The notes under the pieces: generated by a model
What the model was told of the DNA's origin: nothing
The model's input: the letters and a program-made list of their open reading frames with translations, nothing else
Database searches by the model: none
Program-made: the position numbers and the translations under genes
From: an uncultured Microbacteriaceae bacterium
Lineage (GTDB): Bacteria > Actinomycetota > Actinomycetes > Actinomycetales > Microbacteriaceae
DNA: 43,271 bases
Direction of reading: 5' to 3'
Assembly: GCA_937920245.1 (NCBI GenBank)
Contig: CALGUV010000106.1
Span: 1-43,271 of the forward strand
In this document: piece after piece, positions 16,395 through 24,295 of the stretch
Layout of the letters: every line of letters starts with the position of its first letter
Numbering within the stretch: position 1 is the stretch's first letter

Positions 16395-17798
16395 TTAGCT
16401 GAGACTCAAGTTCTTAGCCATTTGCACGAGCGTGCGAATGGCAACCCCGGAGGCACCCTTCGGGGTGGAGCCGAAGGGCCCGCCGTCATTATTCGCAGGA
16501 CCAGCAATATCCAAGTGCGCCCATGATGCTTCTGGTTTTACAAATTCACTCAGGAACCAGCCGGCGATAAGCATCCCACCGGCCCGGTTTCCAATCTTCA
16601 CGTTTGTTAGATCTGCAATGTCGGAATCCAGTAGGGGTCTCAGTTCCGCGGGCAATGGCATCTCCCACATCAGTTCGCCCGCTTCGACAGCTGCTGCTTG
16701 TACCAGGTTTACGGCTTCACCGTGACCCATCACGCCCGCATATCTGTTTCCTAGGGCGATCGTCGCTGCTCCGGTCAGAGTTGCGACATCAACGATATGG
16801 TCGACGTTCATTTCAGTCAGGATTGACAGGCCATCGGCCATCACCAATCTACCTTCGGCATCGGTGTTCAAAACCTCAACTGTCTTGCCATTTCTCATGG
16901 TCAGCACATCGCCCGGTCTAGTTGCTTGGCCCGATGGCATGTTTTCCGCAACGCAGAGTATTGCCGTCACGTCCAAAGCAAGCTTTTGCTCGGCAATTGC
17001 CAGAACAGCTGCCATTACCGTTGCAGCTCCCGCCATGTCGTACTTCATTCCGACCATAGATTCGGCTGGCTTCAAAGAAAGCCCTCCAGTGTCAAAGGTG
17101 ATTCCCTTACCAACTAGCCCTAAGTGCTTGCCACCTCCGCGATAGGACATTTTTATGAGCCTCGGTGGCCGTTCCGAACCTTTTCCGACGCCCAGGATGC
17201 CACCGCAGTTTTCCTTGGCTAGTCTTACTTCATCCCAGACTTCTAGCTCTATTGCCAGGCCATGGCTTGCGGTAATGCAGGTCTCTGCAAGCTTCTCGGG
17301 CCACAAATCGTTGGCCGGCGTGTTGATTATCTGTCGTGCTTGAACAATTCGGCTTGCAAGGTTCAGAGAAGACGCGATATCTGTTCCAAGGTGTTGCTCG
17401 CTCACTACAAGCTCAATAGCTACGAGCTCCGTTGTTGGCTTTTTGTATTCTGAAGGAGTGTCACTACCTAGCAGGCAGCCCTCGGCTGCCAGCAGAATCT
17501 CTTCTGCTGTTGCCCTTGTCAAATCAATGCTCAGGTGAGTAACGCCTTTCGAGGCCCTCACAGAGGCGGCAGCGAAGTTTCTGTAATTGATTGCGTCCCC
17601 ACAACCGATTACCAACAACACCACATCGTCACCGGGCACTCGAGCAGCGTGGTCTAACTTCGCGGATCCTCCGTATAGAAGCACTGCATCGGGGAGCGCG
17701 GAGACTGCCCAGTCGGATTCGGAATTACCGATTGTTTTCGGGACCGCAAGGTGTGTGAATTTACTGCTTCTGATTGCACTCAATGTGATGTTTTGCAT
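16395..17798 (-). CDS. pepA: Leucyl aminopeptidase (M17)
   Basis: 467 residues. A cytosolic di-metal aminopeptidase releasing N-terminal residues, acting in peptide turnover. The C-terminal catalytic domain contains the metal-binding lysine and aspartate in GKGITFDTGGLSLKP, the helix MKYDMAGAATVMAAV, and the signature NTDAEGRLVMADGL with the catalytic arginine. The N-terminal third is the diverged regulatory macro-like domain. It begins a minus-strand run leading into lpdA, with 44 bp between them. A TAAACT box ends 7 nt before the ATG, predicting a leaderless transcript. Confidence 0.95.
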   Translation of the reverse strand: MQNITLSAIRSSKFTHLAVPKTIGNSESDWAVSALPDAVLLYGGSAKLDHAARVPGDDVVLLVIGCGDAINYRNFAAASVRASKGVTHLSIDLTRATAEEILLAAEGCLLGSDTPSEYKKPTTELVAIELVVSEQHLGTDIASSLNLASRIVQARQIINTPANDLWPEKLAETCITASHGLAIELEVWDEVRLAKENCGGILGVGKGSERPPRLIKMSYRGGGKHLGLVGKGITFDTGGLSLKPAESMVGMKYDMAGAATVMAAVLAIAEQKLALDVTAILCVAENMPSGQATRPGDVLTMRNGKTVEVLNTDAEGRLVMADGLSILTEMNVDHIVDVATLTGAATIALGNRYAGVMGHGEAVNLVQAAAVEAGELMWEMPLPAELRPLLDSDIADLTNVKIGNRAGGMLIAGWFLSEFVKPEASWAHLDIAGPANNDGGPFGSTPKGASGVAIRTLVQMAKNLSLS

Positions 17799-17805
17799 GT
17801 TCGTA

Positions 17806-17811
17806 AGTTTA
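17806..17811 (-). promoter_or_regulatory. Predicted -10 box of leaderless pepA transcript
   Basis: TAAACT on the minus strand, 7 nt before the pepA ATG. Its expected -35 position falls at the start codon of the divergent PAC2 gene. Confidence 0.55.
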
Positions 17812-17818
17812 GGTCGGT

Positions 17819-17824
17819 TAGGCT
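17819..17824 (+). promoter_or_regulatory. Predicted -10 box of leaderless PAC2-gene transcript
   Basis: TAGGCT, 6 nt before the GTG at 17831. Its expected -35 position overlaps the pepA ATG on the other strand. Confidence 0.55.
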
Positions 17825-17830
17825 TAAAGG

Positions 17831-18736
17831 GTGAAAAAGCTATACGAAGAATTTACTCACGGTCAGATACCATCTGGGCTACCGATGGTTGCACTGATTT
17901 CTGGGTTCAGCGATTCAGGGTCCACAATTGCCCAGCTGTCAGATCACTTTTTTTCTGAACTGAGTCATGAGTTAGTCCTTAGCTTTGACAATGACGAATT
18001 TTTGGATTATCGATCGAGACGACCTGCGCTTTTTTTCGAGAAGGACCACATCGAGTCTTACGAGCCGCCGTCACTAGCGGTGCACCTGGTTCTAGACGAA
18101 GCGCAGCAGCCCTTCTTGCTTCTTGAGGGCTATGAGCCGGACTTGAGGTGGGAGGCTTTTGCGGCAAGCCTCCTTGAGATAATTCAGCGCTTGGGTGTTT
18201 CAAGTTTTACTTGGGTTCATTCCATCCCATTCCCGATTCCTCACACCAGACCGGTTGGAGTAACTGTTTCAGGAAACCGTAAGGACATGATTGAACGATT
18301 TTCCGAGTGGAAACCTCAGACGCAGGTCCCGGGTAACGTGACACACCTTCTTGAATTCCGGCTAAGTGCTCAGGGCGTAAACACTGCCGGGTTTGTGCTT
18401 CTAGTGCCGCACTATTTGGCAGATAATGAGGTGCCAAATTCCGCGATTGCGGGCCTCGAGCTAATTAGCGCCGCGACTGGCCTCGTTTTTCCTTCCGACC
18501 AGCTACGGCAAGATGCCGGAAAGTTTGAAACTAAGGTCAAGAGCCAAATTGAGGAAAACCAAGAACTCAGTAAGTTAGTGCAAACCCTTGAGGCTGGGTA
18601 CGCCAGCGGCGGCCCCGGACCTTCTAGAGCACCCATCAGTAAGCCCTCGGGGGAGCCACGCAGTGTCGATGAGCTCACCGAAGAGCTGGAAAATTACTTA
18701 TCAACCATGAGAAAAAACACAGACACGCAGGAATAA
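17831..18736 (+). CDS. PAC2 (proteasome assembly chaperone 2) family protein
   Basis: 301 residues from GTG. N-terminal core LPMVALISGFSDSGSTIAQLSDHF, then FDNDEFLDYRSRRPALFFE, LLLEGYEPDLRWEAFAASL and HSIPFPIPHTRPVGVTVSG are characteristic of the actinobacterial PAC2/DUF75-type family. The last 80 residues contain a charged stretch (KSQIEENQELSKLVQTLEAG) and an acidic tail, possibly a short coiled coil. In mycobacteria relatives are linked to proteasome biology, but many actinobacteria with the family lack a proteasome, and no proteasome gene is in this window. It diverges from pepA across 32 bp and is followed by rpoD. The function remains open. Confidence 0.85.
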   Translation: MKKLYEEFTHGQIPSGLPMVALISGFSDSGSTIAQLSDHFFSELSHELVLSFDNDEFLDYRSRRPALFFEKDHIESYEPPSLAVHLVLDEAQQPFLLLEGYEPDLRWEAFAASLLEIIQRLGVSSFTWVHSIPFPIPHTRPVGVTVSGNRKDMIERFSEWKPQTQVPGNVTHLLEFRLSAQGVNTAGFVLLVPHYLADNEVPNSAIAGLELISAATGLVFPSDQLRQDAGKFETKVKSQIEENQELSKLVQTLEAGYASGGPGPSRAPISKPSGEPRSVDELTEELENYLSTMRKNTDTQE

Positions 18737-18781
18737 AGTTCGCTCGAATTACCTTTTATTGGGTAAGACAACGAAAAAAAG

Positions 18782-18790
18782 TGGCATACT
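18782..18790 (+). promoter_or_regulatory. Candidate distal promoter of rpoD (extended -10)
   Basis: TGG followed by CATACT forms an extended -10, about 80 bp before the rpoD GTG. A similar TGG-CATAGT lies before the tRNA cluster at 42983. No -35 with good spacing is present. Confidence 0.4.
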
Positions 18791-18857
18791 AGTTGTTCGA
18801 AGCCCTTTCAGGTCGCAAGACTTGACAAGGGTTTAAAGTCTGCCCAAGAGCGAGGTC

Positions 18858-18863
18858 TATCAT
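18858..18863 (+). promoter_or_regulatory. Predicted -10 box of leaderless rpoD transcript
   Basis: TATCAT, close to the TATAAT consensus, 7 nt before the GTG at 18871. No Shine-Dalgarno lies between them. Confidence 0.6.
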
Positions 18864-18870
18864 CGCAACA

Positions 18871-20109
18871 GTGTCAAAGGCGAAAGCCAAGGAATCCTCG
18901 ACTGAGGATGCCGTTAAAGCTGCTCCTAAGAAGGCAAGCGTCAAGCCGGCGAAGGCCGCGCCAAAGAAAAATTCAGTTGCGCCCGTGAAGGCCGCTGCTA
19001 AAAAATCAATCTCTAAGCCAAAAGCTAAAAAAGAGGCTTCCGTAGAAGACATCGTTTCGGAGGCAACTTCGGCGGTCGACTTGAGCTTGGATAGCGACTT
19101 AGACCCAGTAACTGCTGCAATTGAGCTACCCAAGGGTGCTCTAGTTATCAATGATGATGAAGATGACATCCCAGTTCAAAATCTTGCAATTACCGGAGCT
19201 ACGGCCGATCCTGTCAAGGACTACCTGAAGCAGATCGGTAAAGTTGCGCTGCTAAATGCTGAGCTGGAAGTTGAGCTCGCGAAGCGGATCGAGGCCGGCT
19301 TGTTTGCAGAGGATAAACTCGCCACCGAATCCAAGTTAGCACCGGCTGATCGTAGAGACTTGAACTGGGTCGTGAAGGACGGAAAGCGATCAAAATCGCA
19401 CCTTCTAGAGGCGAACCTTCGATTGGTGGTCTCACTTGCCAAGCGCTACACCGGACGCGGCATGCAGTTCCTAGATTTGATTCAAGAGGGAAACCTGGGA
19501 TTGATTCGTGCGGTCGAGAAATTTGACTACACAAAGGGCTTTAAGTTCTCGACTTACGCCACTTGGTGGATTAGGCAGGCTATTACTCGCGCCATGGCAG
19601 ACCAGGCTCGAACTATTCGCATCCCAGTTCACATGGTTGAGGTCATAAACAAACTCGCAAGAGTGCAGCGCCAGTTGCTCCAGGATCTAGGTAGAGAACC
19701 GACCCCTGATGAACTGGCAGCCGAATTGGATATGACACCTGAAAAAGTTGTCGAGGTCCAAAAGTACGGCAGAGAGCCAATCTCGCTTTCTACTCCTTTG
19801 GGAGAGGATGGCGACAGCGAATTTGGTGACTTGATTGAGGACACCGAGGCAGTTGTCCCGGCCGACGCTGTGGGCTTCACAATGCTTCAACAAGAATTAG
19901 AGCGGGTCTTAGACAGTTTGCACCCTCGTGAGGCTGGAGTTATTCGCTCCCGTTTTGGTCTAGGTGATGGCGTGCAGATGACTCTTGACCAGATCGGCGA
20001 AAAGTTCGGCGTGACCAGAGAGCGCATACGGCAAATCGAATCCAAGACCATGTCGAAGCTTCGACACCCGTCTAGATCACAGCTTCTTCGCGACTACCTG
20101 GACGGCTAA
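18871..20109 (+). CDS. rpoD: Primary RNA polymerase sigma factor (SigA/RpoD)
   Basis: 412 residues from GTG. The N-terminal ~60 residues are rich in Lys, Ala and Pro with repeated KAAPKK/KAAAKK blocks, then an acidic [10 protein letters not shown] stretch. Region 1.2 is [19 protein letters not shown]. Regions 2.1-2.4 run through [34 protein letters not shown] and [20 protein letters not shown]. Region 3 includes [17 protein letters not shown], and region 4.2 is the [21 protein letters not shown]. This is a group 1 housekeeping factor by completeness and similarity to actinobacterial SigA. The TAA is followed at once by the murT ATG. Confidence 0.95.
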   Translation: MSKAKAKESSTEDAVKAAPKKASVKPAKAAPKKNSVAPVKAAAKKSISKPKAKKEASVEDIVSEATSAVDLSLDSDLDPVTAAIELPKGALVINDDEDDIPVQNLAITGATADPVKDYLKQIGKVALLNAELEVELAKRIEAGLFAEDKLATESKLAPADRRDLNWVVKDGKRSKSHLLEANLRLVVSLAKRYTGRGMQFLDLIQEGNLGLIRAVEKFDYTKGFKFSTYATWWIRQAITRAMADQARTIRIPVHMVEVINKLARVQRQLLQDLGREPTPDELAAELDMTPEKVVEVQKYGREPISLSTPLGEDGDSEFGDLIEDTEAVVPADAVGFTMLQQELERVLDSLHPREAGVIRSRFGLGDGVQMTLDQIGEKFGVTRERIRQIESKTMSKLRHPSRSQLLRDYLDG

Positions 20110-21312
20110 ATGCGTGCCATCCTGGCGGTTTCGATCGGGAAGCTATTACGGTTTCTCGTTCGTTTAGTCAGGCCAGGCGGAGGTTCAGCGCTTCCAGGTG
20201 TGGTTGCAAATAAATTAGATCCACAGCTACTTTCGAATGCCCTTTCATCCTTGGATCTAGGTTTGGTTGTGGTATCCGGCTCGGCAGGAAAATCATCGAC
20301 CACCAGCTACTTAGTCAACTTGCTAGAAGCACACGGTCTTCGCGTCTTTACAAATAGCAGTACAGCAAACATTCGGCAGGGTCTAGTTGCGGCCGTTTTG
20401 AACCAAGGTAACTGGCGAGGCCGTCTGGACTCGGACATAGCGGTATTGGAATTCGACGAGGGCCACGGGGCAGTTCTTGCTGGCGAGCTCGATGTTCGGC
20501 TAGCAGTTCTCACGAATGTTCTTTCTGATCAACTAGACCGATTCAATGACCCGGATGACGTCATAGAGATGCTGAGCAAAATAGGGTCAGCTGCCAAGGT
20601 AGTCGTCCTAAATACCAACGATAAAAATCTAGCCCAATTGCAATTTAAGGCACCCGTAGTTGGGTTCGGATTGTCCTCAGAGCTGGCCACGATTTCCAAT
20701 CCGGTCTATGCGCTAAATTTCGGTTCTCACCCGGTCATCGCCAATTTTGCTGAGGCTGGAACCGACTGCGTGGTGTTGAATTCGGAAGGTAAGACTAAGT
20801 TCCTCACCACAGGATTACCAGATCACCAGGCGCTCAATCTGGCAGCGGCCGTTGCCGCCCTTCACCAGCTAATTGAACCTTCGACTAGCACTATTGCCCA
20901 CGTCCTCAAGGAACTGAAGCCAGTGTTCGCACGAAACGAAAAGGTGAAAATTTCTGGTGTCGATGTGACTATCCGTTTGGTTCAAAACCCCACTAGTTTT
21001 CAGCTGAACCTAGATGAGCTTAGGTCAGACAACACCCCGCTCCTGCTGATGGCTGGTCGAGACATTCATGATCCAAGCTGGCTCTGGACAGTCGATTTTT
21101 CGAAGTTAGACAGGGTGGACATCGTCGGAGGATTCAATGCTCATGAGCTCGCCTTGAGATTGGCGGTTGCGGGTATAGAAGTGGGCGCTGTGATTCAAGA
21201 TGCGAACTCTGCAGCGGATAATTTCCTCGCGCTACAAGGGACGGGTCATACTGTCTTGTTTAGCGCAGACGCAATGCGTCGAGTAAGAAGACACTGGGGG
21301 TTGGCAAAGTGA
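20110..21312 (+). CDS. murT: MurT-like Mur ligase family protein, zinc ribbon absent
   Basis: 400 residues. Standard MurT uses ATP to activate the D-Glu alpha-carboxyl of lipid II for amidation with ammonia from GatD. Here the P-loop is VSGSAGKSSTTSYLV (usual form SGTNGKTTT). Other Mur ligase landmarks remain: FTNSSTANIRQG, VLEFDEGHGAV, LTNVLSDQLDRF, the LNTNDKN segment and GLPDHQALNLAAAVAAL. The insertion that normally carries two CxxC zinc knuckles has no cysteine pair, and only one cysteine is seen in that half of the protein. The C-terminal block reads AGRDIHDPSWLWTVDF, with two extra residues and Thr in place of the usual Asp after the tryptophan region. The ATG abuts the rpoD stop; gatD overlaps by 4 bp. 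Confidence 0.85.
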   Translation: MRAILAVSIGKLLRFLVRLVRPGGGSALPGVVANKLDPQLLSNALSSLDLGLVVVSGSAGKSSTTSYLVNLLEAHGLRVFTNSSTANIRQGLVAAVLNQGNWRGRLDSDIAVLEFDEGHGAVLAGELDVRLAVLTNVLSDQLDRFNDPDDVIEMLSKIGSAAKVVVLNTNDKNLAQLQFKAPVVGFGLSSELATISNPVYALNFGSHPVIANFAEAGTDCVVLNSEGKTKFLTTGLPDHQALNLAAAVAALHQLIEPSTSTIAHVLKELKPVFARNEKVKISGVDVTIRLVQNPTSFQLNLDELRSDNTPLLLMAGRDIHDPSWLWTVDFSKLDRVDIVGGFNAHELALRLAVAGIEVGAVIQDANSAADNFLALQGTGHTVLFSADAMRRVRRHWGLAK

Positions 21313-21875
21313 GTAGCTACTTCAGTTTTCACAAGGACTACTTTGATAACAACGGCGATCAGGGGAACCTGTCGGTTTTGAATTATTTTCTTAGCCAACA
21401 ATCCGTGTTGTTCGATGAAGTTACCGACCCAGAGTCGGCCGATTTTGTAATAGTTGGCGACGCAAGTCGCGCGGCACTTCGAGAATACGGGACAGAGCTT
21501 TTAGCCTTAGCCCCTGCATTGCAAAAAAGGCACTCAGCCGGTCTCGCAACGCTGATTATTGGTTCAAGCTATGAGTTTTTGGCATCTCAGGTTTCGTGGC
21601 TTGAAACCCCAAAGCTCGGGCCGATCACCAGTGAATTTAGAACGGTTGACACTCTAGACGCCGGACCAATTGTCGGCTATCGAAATAGTTCGCTCCTGAA
21701 TCTTGATTTCGTTCGGAATGGTGACTTTGTAGGGACCACACTATTCGGGCCGATTTTGGCGAAGAACCCAACATTATTAGACCAGATGCTTCTTGCTTGC
21801 GGAGGGTCTTCGGCAGATTGGAAACCGCAGATGCTCGATTGGGTTGAGACTATTAGAGAGTCAATTTCAACGTAG
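21309..21875 (+). CDS. gatD: GatD-like class I glutamine amidotransferase homologue lacking catalytic Cys and His
   Basis: 188 residues from GTG, about 50 shorter than Staphylococcus GatD. It aligns through FDNNGDQGNLSVLNYF near the N-terminus, FVIVGDASRAAL, LIIGSSYEFLA, and GTTLFGPILAKNPTLLD. In active GatD the third block is the nucleophile elbow (ICGGYQFLG) and the fourth contains the catalytic His (GTYLHGPILPKN). Here they read G85 instead of Cys and F146 instead of His. Glutamine hydrolysis is therefore not expected. The frame is intact and its GTGA start overlaps the murT stop, implying co-translation and complex formation. Possible roles are a structural partner of MurT or an amine-binding subunit; this is inference. 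Confidence 0.85.
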   Translation: MSSYFSFHKDYFDNNGDQGNLSVLNYFLSQQSVLFDEVTDPESADFVIVGDASRAALREYGTELLALAPALQKRHSAGLATLIIGSSYEFLASQVSWLETPKLGPITSEFRTVDTLDAGPIVGYRNSSLLNLDFVRNGDFVGTTLFGPILAKNPTLLDQMLLACGGSSADWKPQMLDWVETIRESIST

Positions 21876-21932
21876 CTCAAGGTCCCAAGGACTAACGGCA
21901 GCCTTTGTAATCAAACAGCTTGGGGTGTTGTT

Positions 21933-22130
21933 CTAAGCCTGGTTTAGGTCGGAGCTTTGGTCGTGCCATCCAAGTGTGATTGGCTCCAACTTTGCCTTAT
22001 TGGCATTTCCGTGATGTGCGCAAAACAGCAACTCACCGCCAGCTAATTGAACTCTCATGTAGGCCTGCGCTCCGCAAACATCGCAGCGGTCGCTAACCAA
22101 TAGCTTCGTGGTTTCCGTCATGTTTTCCAT
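21933..22130 (-). CDS. Small zinc-ribbon-like protein (DUF7455 type)
   Basis: 65 residues from the ATG at 22130, or 62 from the ATG at 22121, which has a GGAAAA purine stretch before it. The core is SDRCDVCGAQAYMRVQL, then LLFCAHHGN: a CxxC plus Cys-x-His-His pattern that can bind one zinc. Similar ~65-75-residue proteins occur throughout actinobacteria next to sigma factor or topoisomerase genes. No function is established. It lies divergent to parE, and its 3' end is 57 bp from the convergent gatD stop, where no hairpin is seen. Confidence 0.8.
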   Translation of the reverse strand: MENMTETTKLLVSDRCDVCGAQAYMRVQLAGGELLFCAHHGNANKAKLEPITLGWHDQSSDLNQA

Positions 22131-22228
22131 TGGCTTTATTAAACCACGGTTGACTCAAATGCATGTGACATTTGAAGCCAGTTTCTCTTACGGCGAAGTG
22201 GCGCGATGGTACAAGTGTGAACCAGGGT

Positions 22229-22234
22229 TATTGT
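22229..22234 (+). promoter_or_regulatory. Predicted -10 box of leaderless parE transcript
   Basis: TATTGT, 6 nt before the GTG at 22241. It supports this start over longer in-frame options back to 22172. Confidence 0.5.
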
Positions 22235-22240
22235 TTCGAC

Positions 22241-24295
22241 GTGGATGATTACTCAGCGAGACACCTTTCGGTCCTTGAAGGACTTGAAGCGGTTCGAAAA
22301 AGACCAGGAATGTATATCGGCTCGACCGACGGTCGTGGCCTCATGCATTGTCTATGGGAGATAATCGATAACTCAGTCGATGAAGCCCTCGCGGGACACG
22401 GGAAGTCCATTGGCGTCTTCATCCACACCGACGGTTCAATTACGGTCCAGGACGATGGCCGGGGAGTCCCGGTTGACATAGAGCCGAGGACAGGTCTTTC
22501 CGGCGTTGAAGTCGTGTTTACAAAGCTGCATGCCGGTGGAAAGTTTGGTGGAGGATCCTACGGCGCCTCGGGTGGCCTGCACGGGGTAGGAGCCTCAGTA
22601 GTGAATGCCCTGAGCTCTCGTCTCGACGTTGAGGTGGATCGCGCCGGTCAAACTTGGGCCATGTCTTTCCACAGGGGTGAGCCGGGAGTGTTTGCTGGTG
22701 ACGGTCCAGATGCGGACTTCAGGCCTTTTGTTGATAAGAGTGAGCTTAGGGTCGTTGGCAAAGTTTCCAAATCAAAAACCGGCACAAGGGTTCGATATTG
22801 GCCCGACTCACAAATTTTTGAGCCAGGTGCGGATTTTCAAATGCAGGACTTGGAAGGCCGTCTAAGACAGACTGCTTTTTTGGTTCCCGGGTTGGTCCTG
22901 AGTGTCCACGATGAGCTTTCGGAAGTCAGTCAAGAGTTTGTCTTCGAGGGCGGCATTACTGAGTATGTGGAGTACTTGGCAGCCGACGGGCCGGTGTTGG
23001 CAACCCGACGAATCCAGGAGACCACAAGCTTTCGGGAAACAGTTCCAGTCTTAGACGAAGCCTCTGGCTCCATGAAGAGCAAAGAGGTAGAACGAAATTG
23101 TGTTGTGGACGTCGCATTGCGATGGGGTTCTGGTTTTGATACCAAGGTCAAATCTTTCGTAAACATAATCTCAACGCCTAAAGGCGGCTCTCACCTGACC
23201 GGCTTCGAGCAGGCTTTACTCAAGTCCTTCAGGGCCGCTATCGAGGTGAATGCTAGAAAACTGAAGGCCACTTCTCTAAAGATTGAGCGGGATGACGTAA
23301 TGGCGGGGCTTACTGCCGTTGTGTCAGTGAGTTTTCCGGAGCCACAATTCGAAGGTCAGACCAAGGAAACCCTCGGCACTCCTGCCATAAAGGCCATTGT
23401 TGCGAACTCGGTTGCCAAATGGGCCGATGAGCTTCTTGCTGGCAAGATTCGAGGAACAAAGGCCGAGGTTGACGCTCTACTTGACAAAGTGGTCAGCGAA
23501 GCTAAGACGCGTATTAGCGCCCGAAGCCTGAAAGACACACAACGCAGGAAAAACGCTCTGGAGTCGTCGTCGTTACCTAGCAAGCTTGTTGATTGTCGCG
23601 GTAGCGCAACCGTCGGTTCTGAGCTGTTCATCGTTGAGGGTGATAGCGCGTTGGGGACAGCTAAGCTGGCCCGCGATTCGGCCTTTCAGGCCTTACTTCC
23701 AATACGTGGAAAAATCCTAAACGTCCAGAAGGCATCGCTGTCGGACATGCTTTCCAACGCCGAGTGCGCTGCAATCATCCAGGTGCTTGGGGCGGGTTCA
23801 GGTCGAACTTTTGATCTGGAGCAGGTTCGATACGAGAAGATTATTCTCATGAGCGATGCCGACGTTGATGGTGCTCACATTAGAACCTTGCTGCTGACGC
23901 TGTTTTTCCGATACATGCGACCGCTTGTAGAAGCAGGAAGGGTTTACGCGGCCGTTCCTCCGCTTCACCGAGTCGAGACGGCAGGCCGCAACAAAGAAGT
24001 TATTTACACCTACTCGCAGCAGGAGTTGACGGACCTTCTTAGGAGCCTTGAGAAGGCTGGAAAAACTTATAAGCAGCCGATTCAACGTTATAAAGGACTC
24101 GGAGAAATGGATGCAGATCAGCTGGCTGAGACCACGATGCAGCCGGCCAACCGAATGCTTCGTCGCATCACGGCGGTTGATGCTGCTGCTGGGGAGCGCA
24201 CTTTCGAATTACTAATGGGTAACGAAGTAGCTCCAAGGCGAGACTTTATTGTTGACTCAGCGGACGATTTTGACAGAGAGAAAATCGACGCTTAG
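22241..24295 (+). CDS. parE: DNA topoisomerase IV subunit B (GyrB paralogue)
   Basis: 684 residues from the GTG at 22241. ATPase subunit of a type IIA topoisomerase that decatenates chromosomes. The GHKL ATPase has E40 and N44 (WEIIDNSVDEALAG), the DDGRGVPVD loop and GASGGLHGVGASVVNALS. The TOPRIM domain has EGDSALGTAK, PIRGKILNVQKA and DADVDGAHIRTLLLTLFFR. The frame opens at TTG 22172, but the extra 23 residues do not resemble the family; MDDYSARHLSVLEGLEAVRKRPGM is the usual N-terminus. parC is convergent and overlaps by 4 bp, an uncommon arrangement since partners are often tandem. ParE rather than GyrB is assigned from the parC partner. Confidence 0.92.
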   Translation: MDDYSARHLSVLEGLEAVRKRPGMYIGSTDGRGLMHCLWEIIDNSVDEALAGHGKSIGVFIHTDGSITVQDDGRGVPVDIEPRTGLSGVEVVFTKLHAGGKFGGGSYGASGGLHGVGASVVNALSSRLDVEVDRAGQTWAMSFHRGEPGVFAGDGPDADFRPFVDKSELRVVGKVSKSKTGTRVRYWPDSQIFEPGADFQMQDLEGRLRQTAFLVPGLVLSVHDELSEVSQEFVFEGGITEYVEYLAADGPVLATRRIQETTSFRETVPVLDEASGSMKSKEVERNCVVDVALRWGSGFDTKVKSFVNIISTPKGGSHLTGFEQALLKSFRAAIEVNARKLKATSLKIERDDVMAGLTAVVSVSFPEPQFEGQTKETLGTPAIKAIVANSVAKWADELLAGKIRGTKAEVDALLDKVVSEAKTRISARSLKDTQRRKNALESSSLPSKLVDCRGSATVGSELFIVEGDSALGTAKLARDSAFQALLPIRGKILNVQKASLSDMLSNAECAAIIQVLGAGSGRTFDLEQVRYEKIILMSDADVDGAHIRTLLLTLFFRYMRPLVEAGRVYAAVPPLHRVETAGRNKEVIYTYSQQELTDLLRSLEKAGKTYKQPIQRYKGLGEMDADQLAETTMQPANRMLRRITAVDAAAGERTFELLMGNEVAPRRDFIVDSADDFDREKIDA

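Noticed and set aside
18822..18827. Perfect TTGACA upstream of rpoD
   Set aside because: No -10-like hexamer occurs 16-18 bp downstream (CAAGAG at 17); the TATCAT box is 30 bp away, too far to pair with it.
21876..21932. Possible terminator between gatD and the zinc-ribbon gene
   Set aside because: Only short imperfect palindromes and no T-run; not enough to call.
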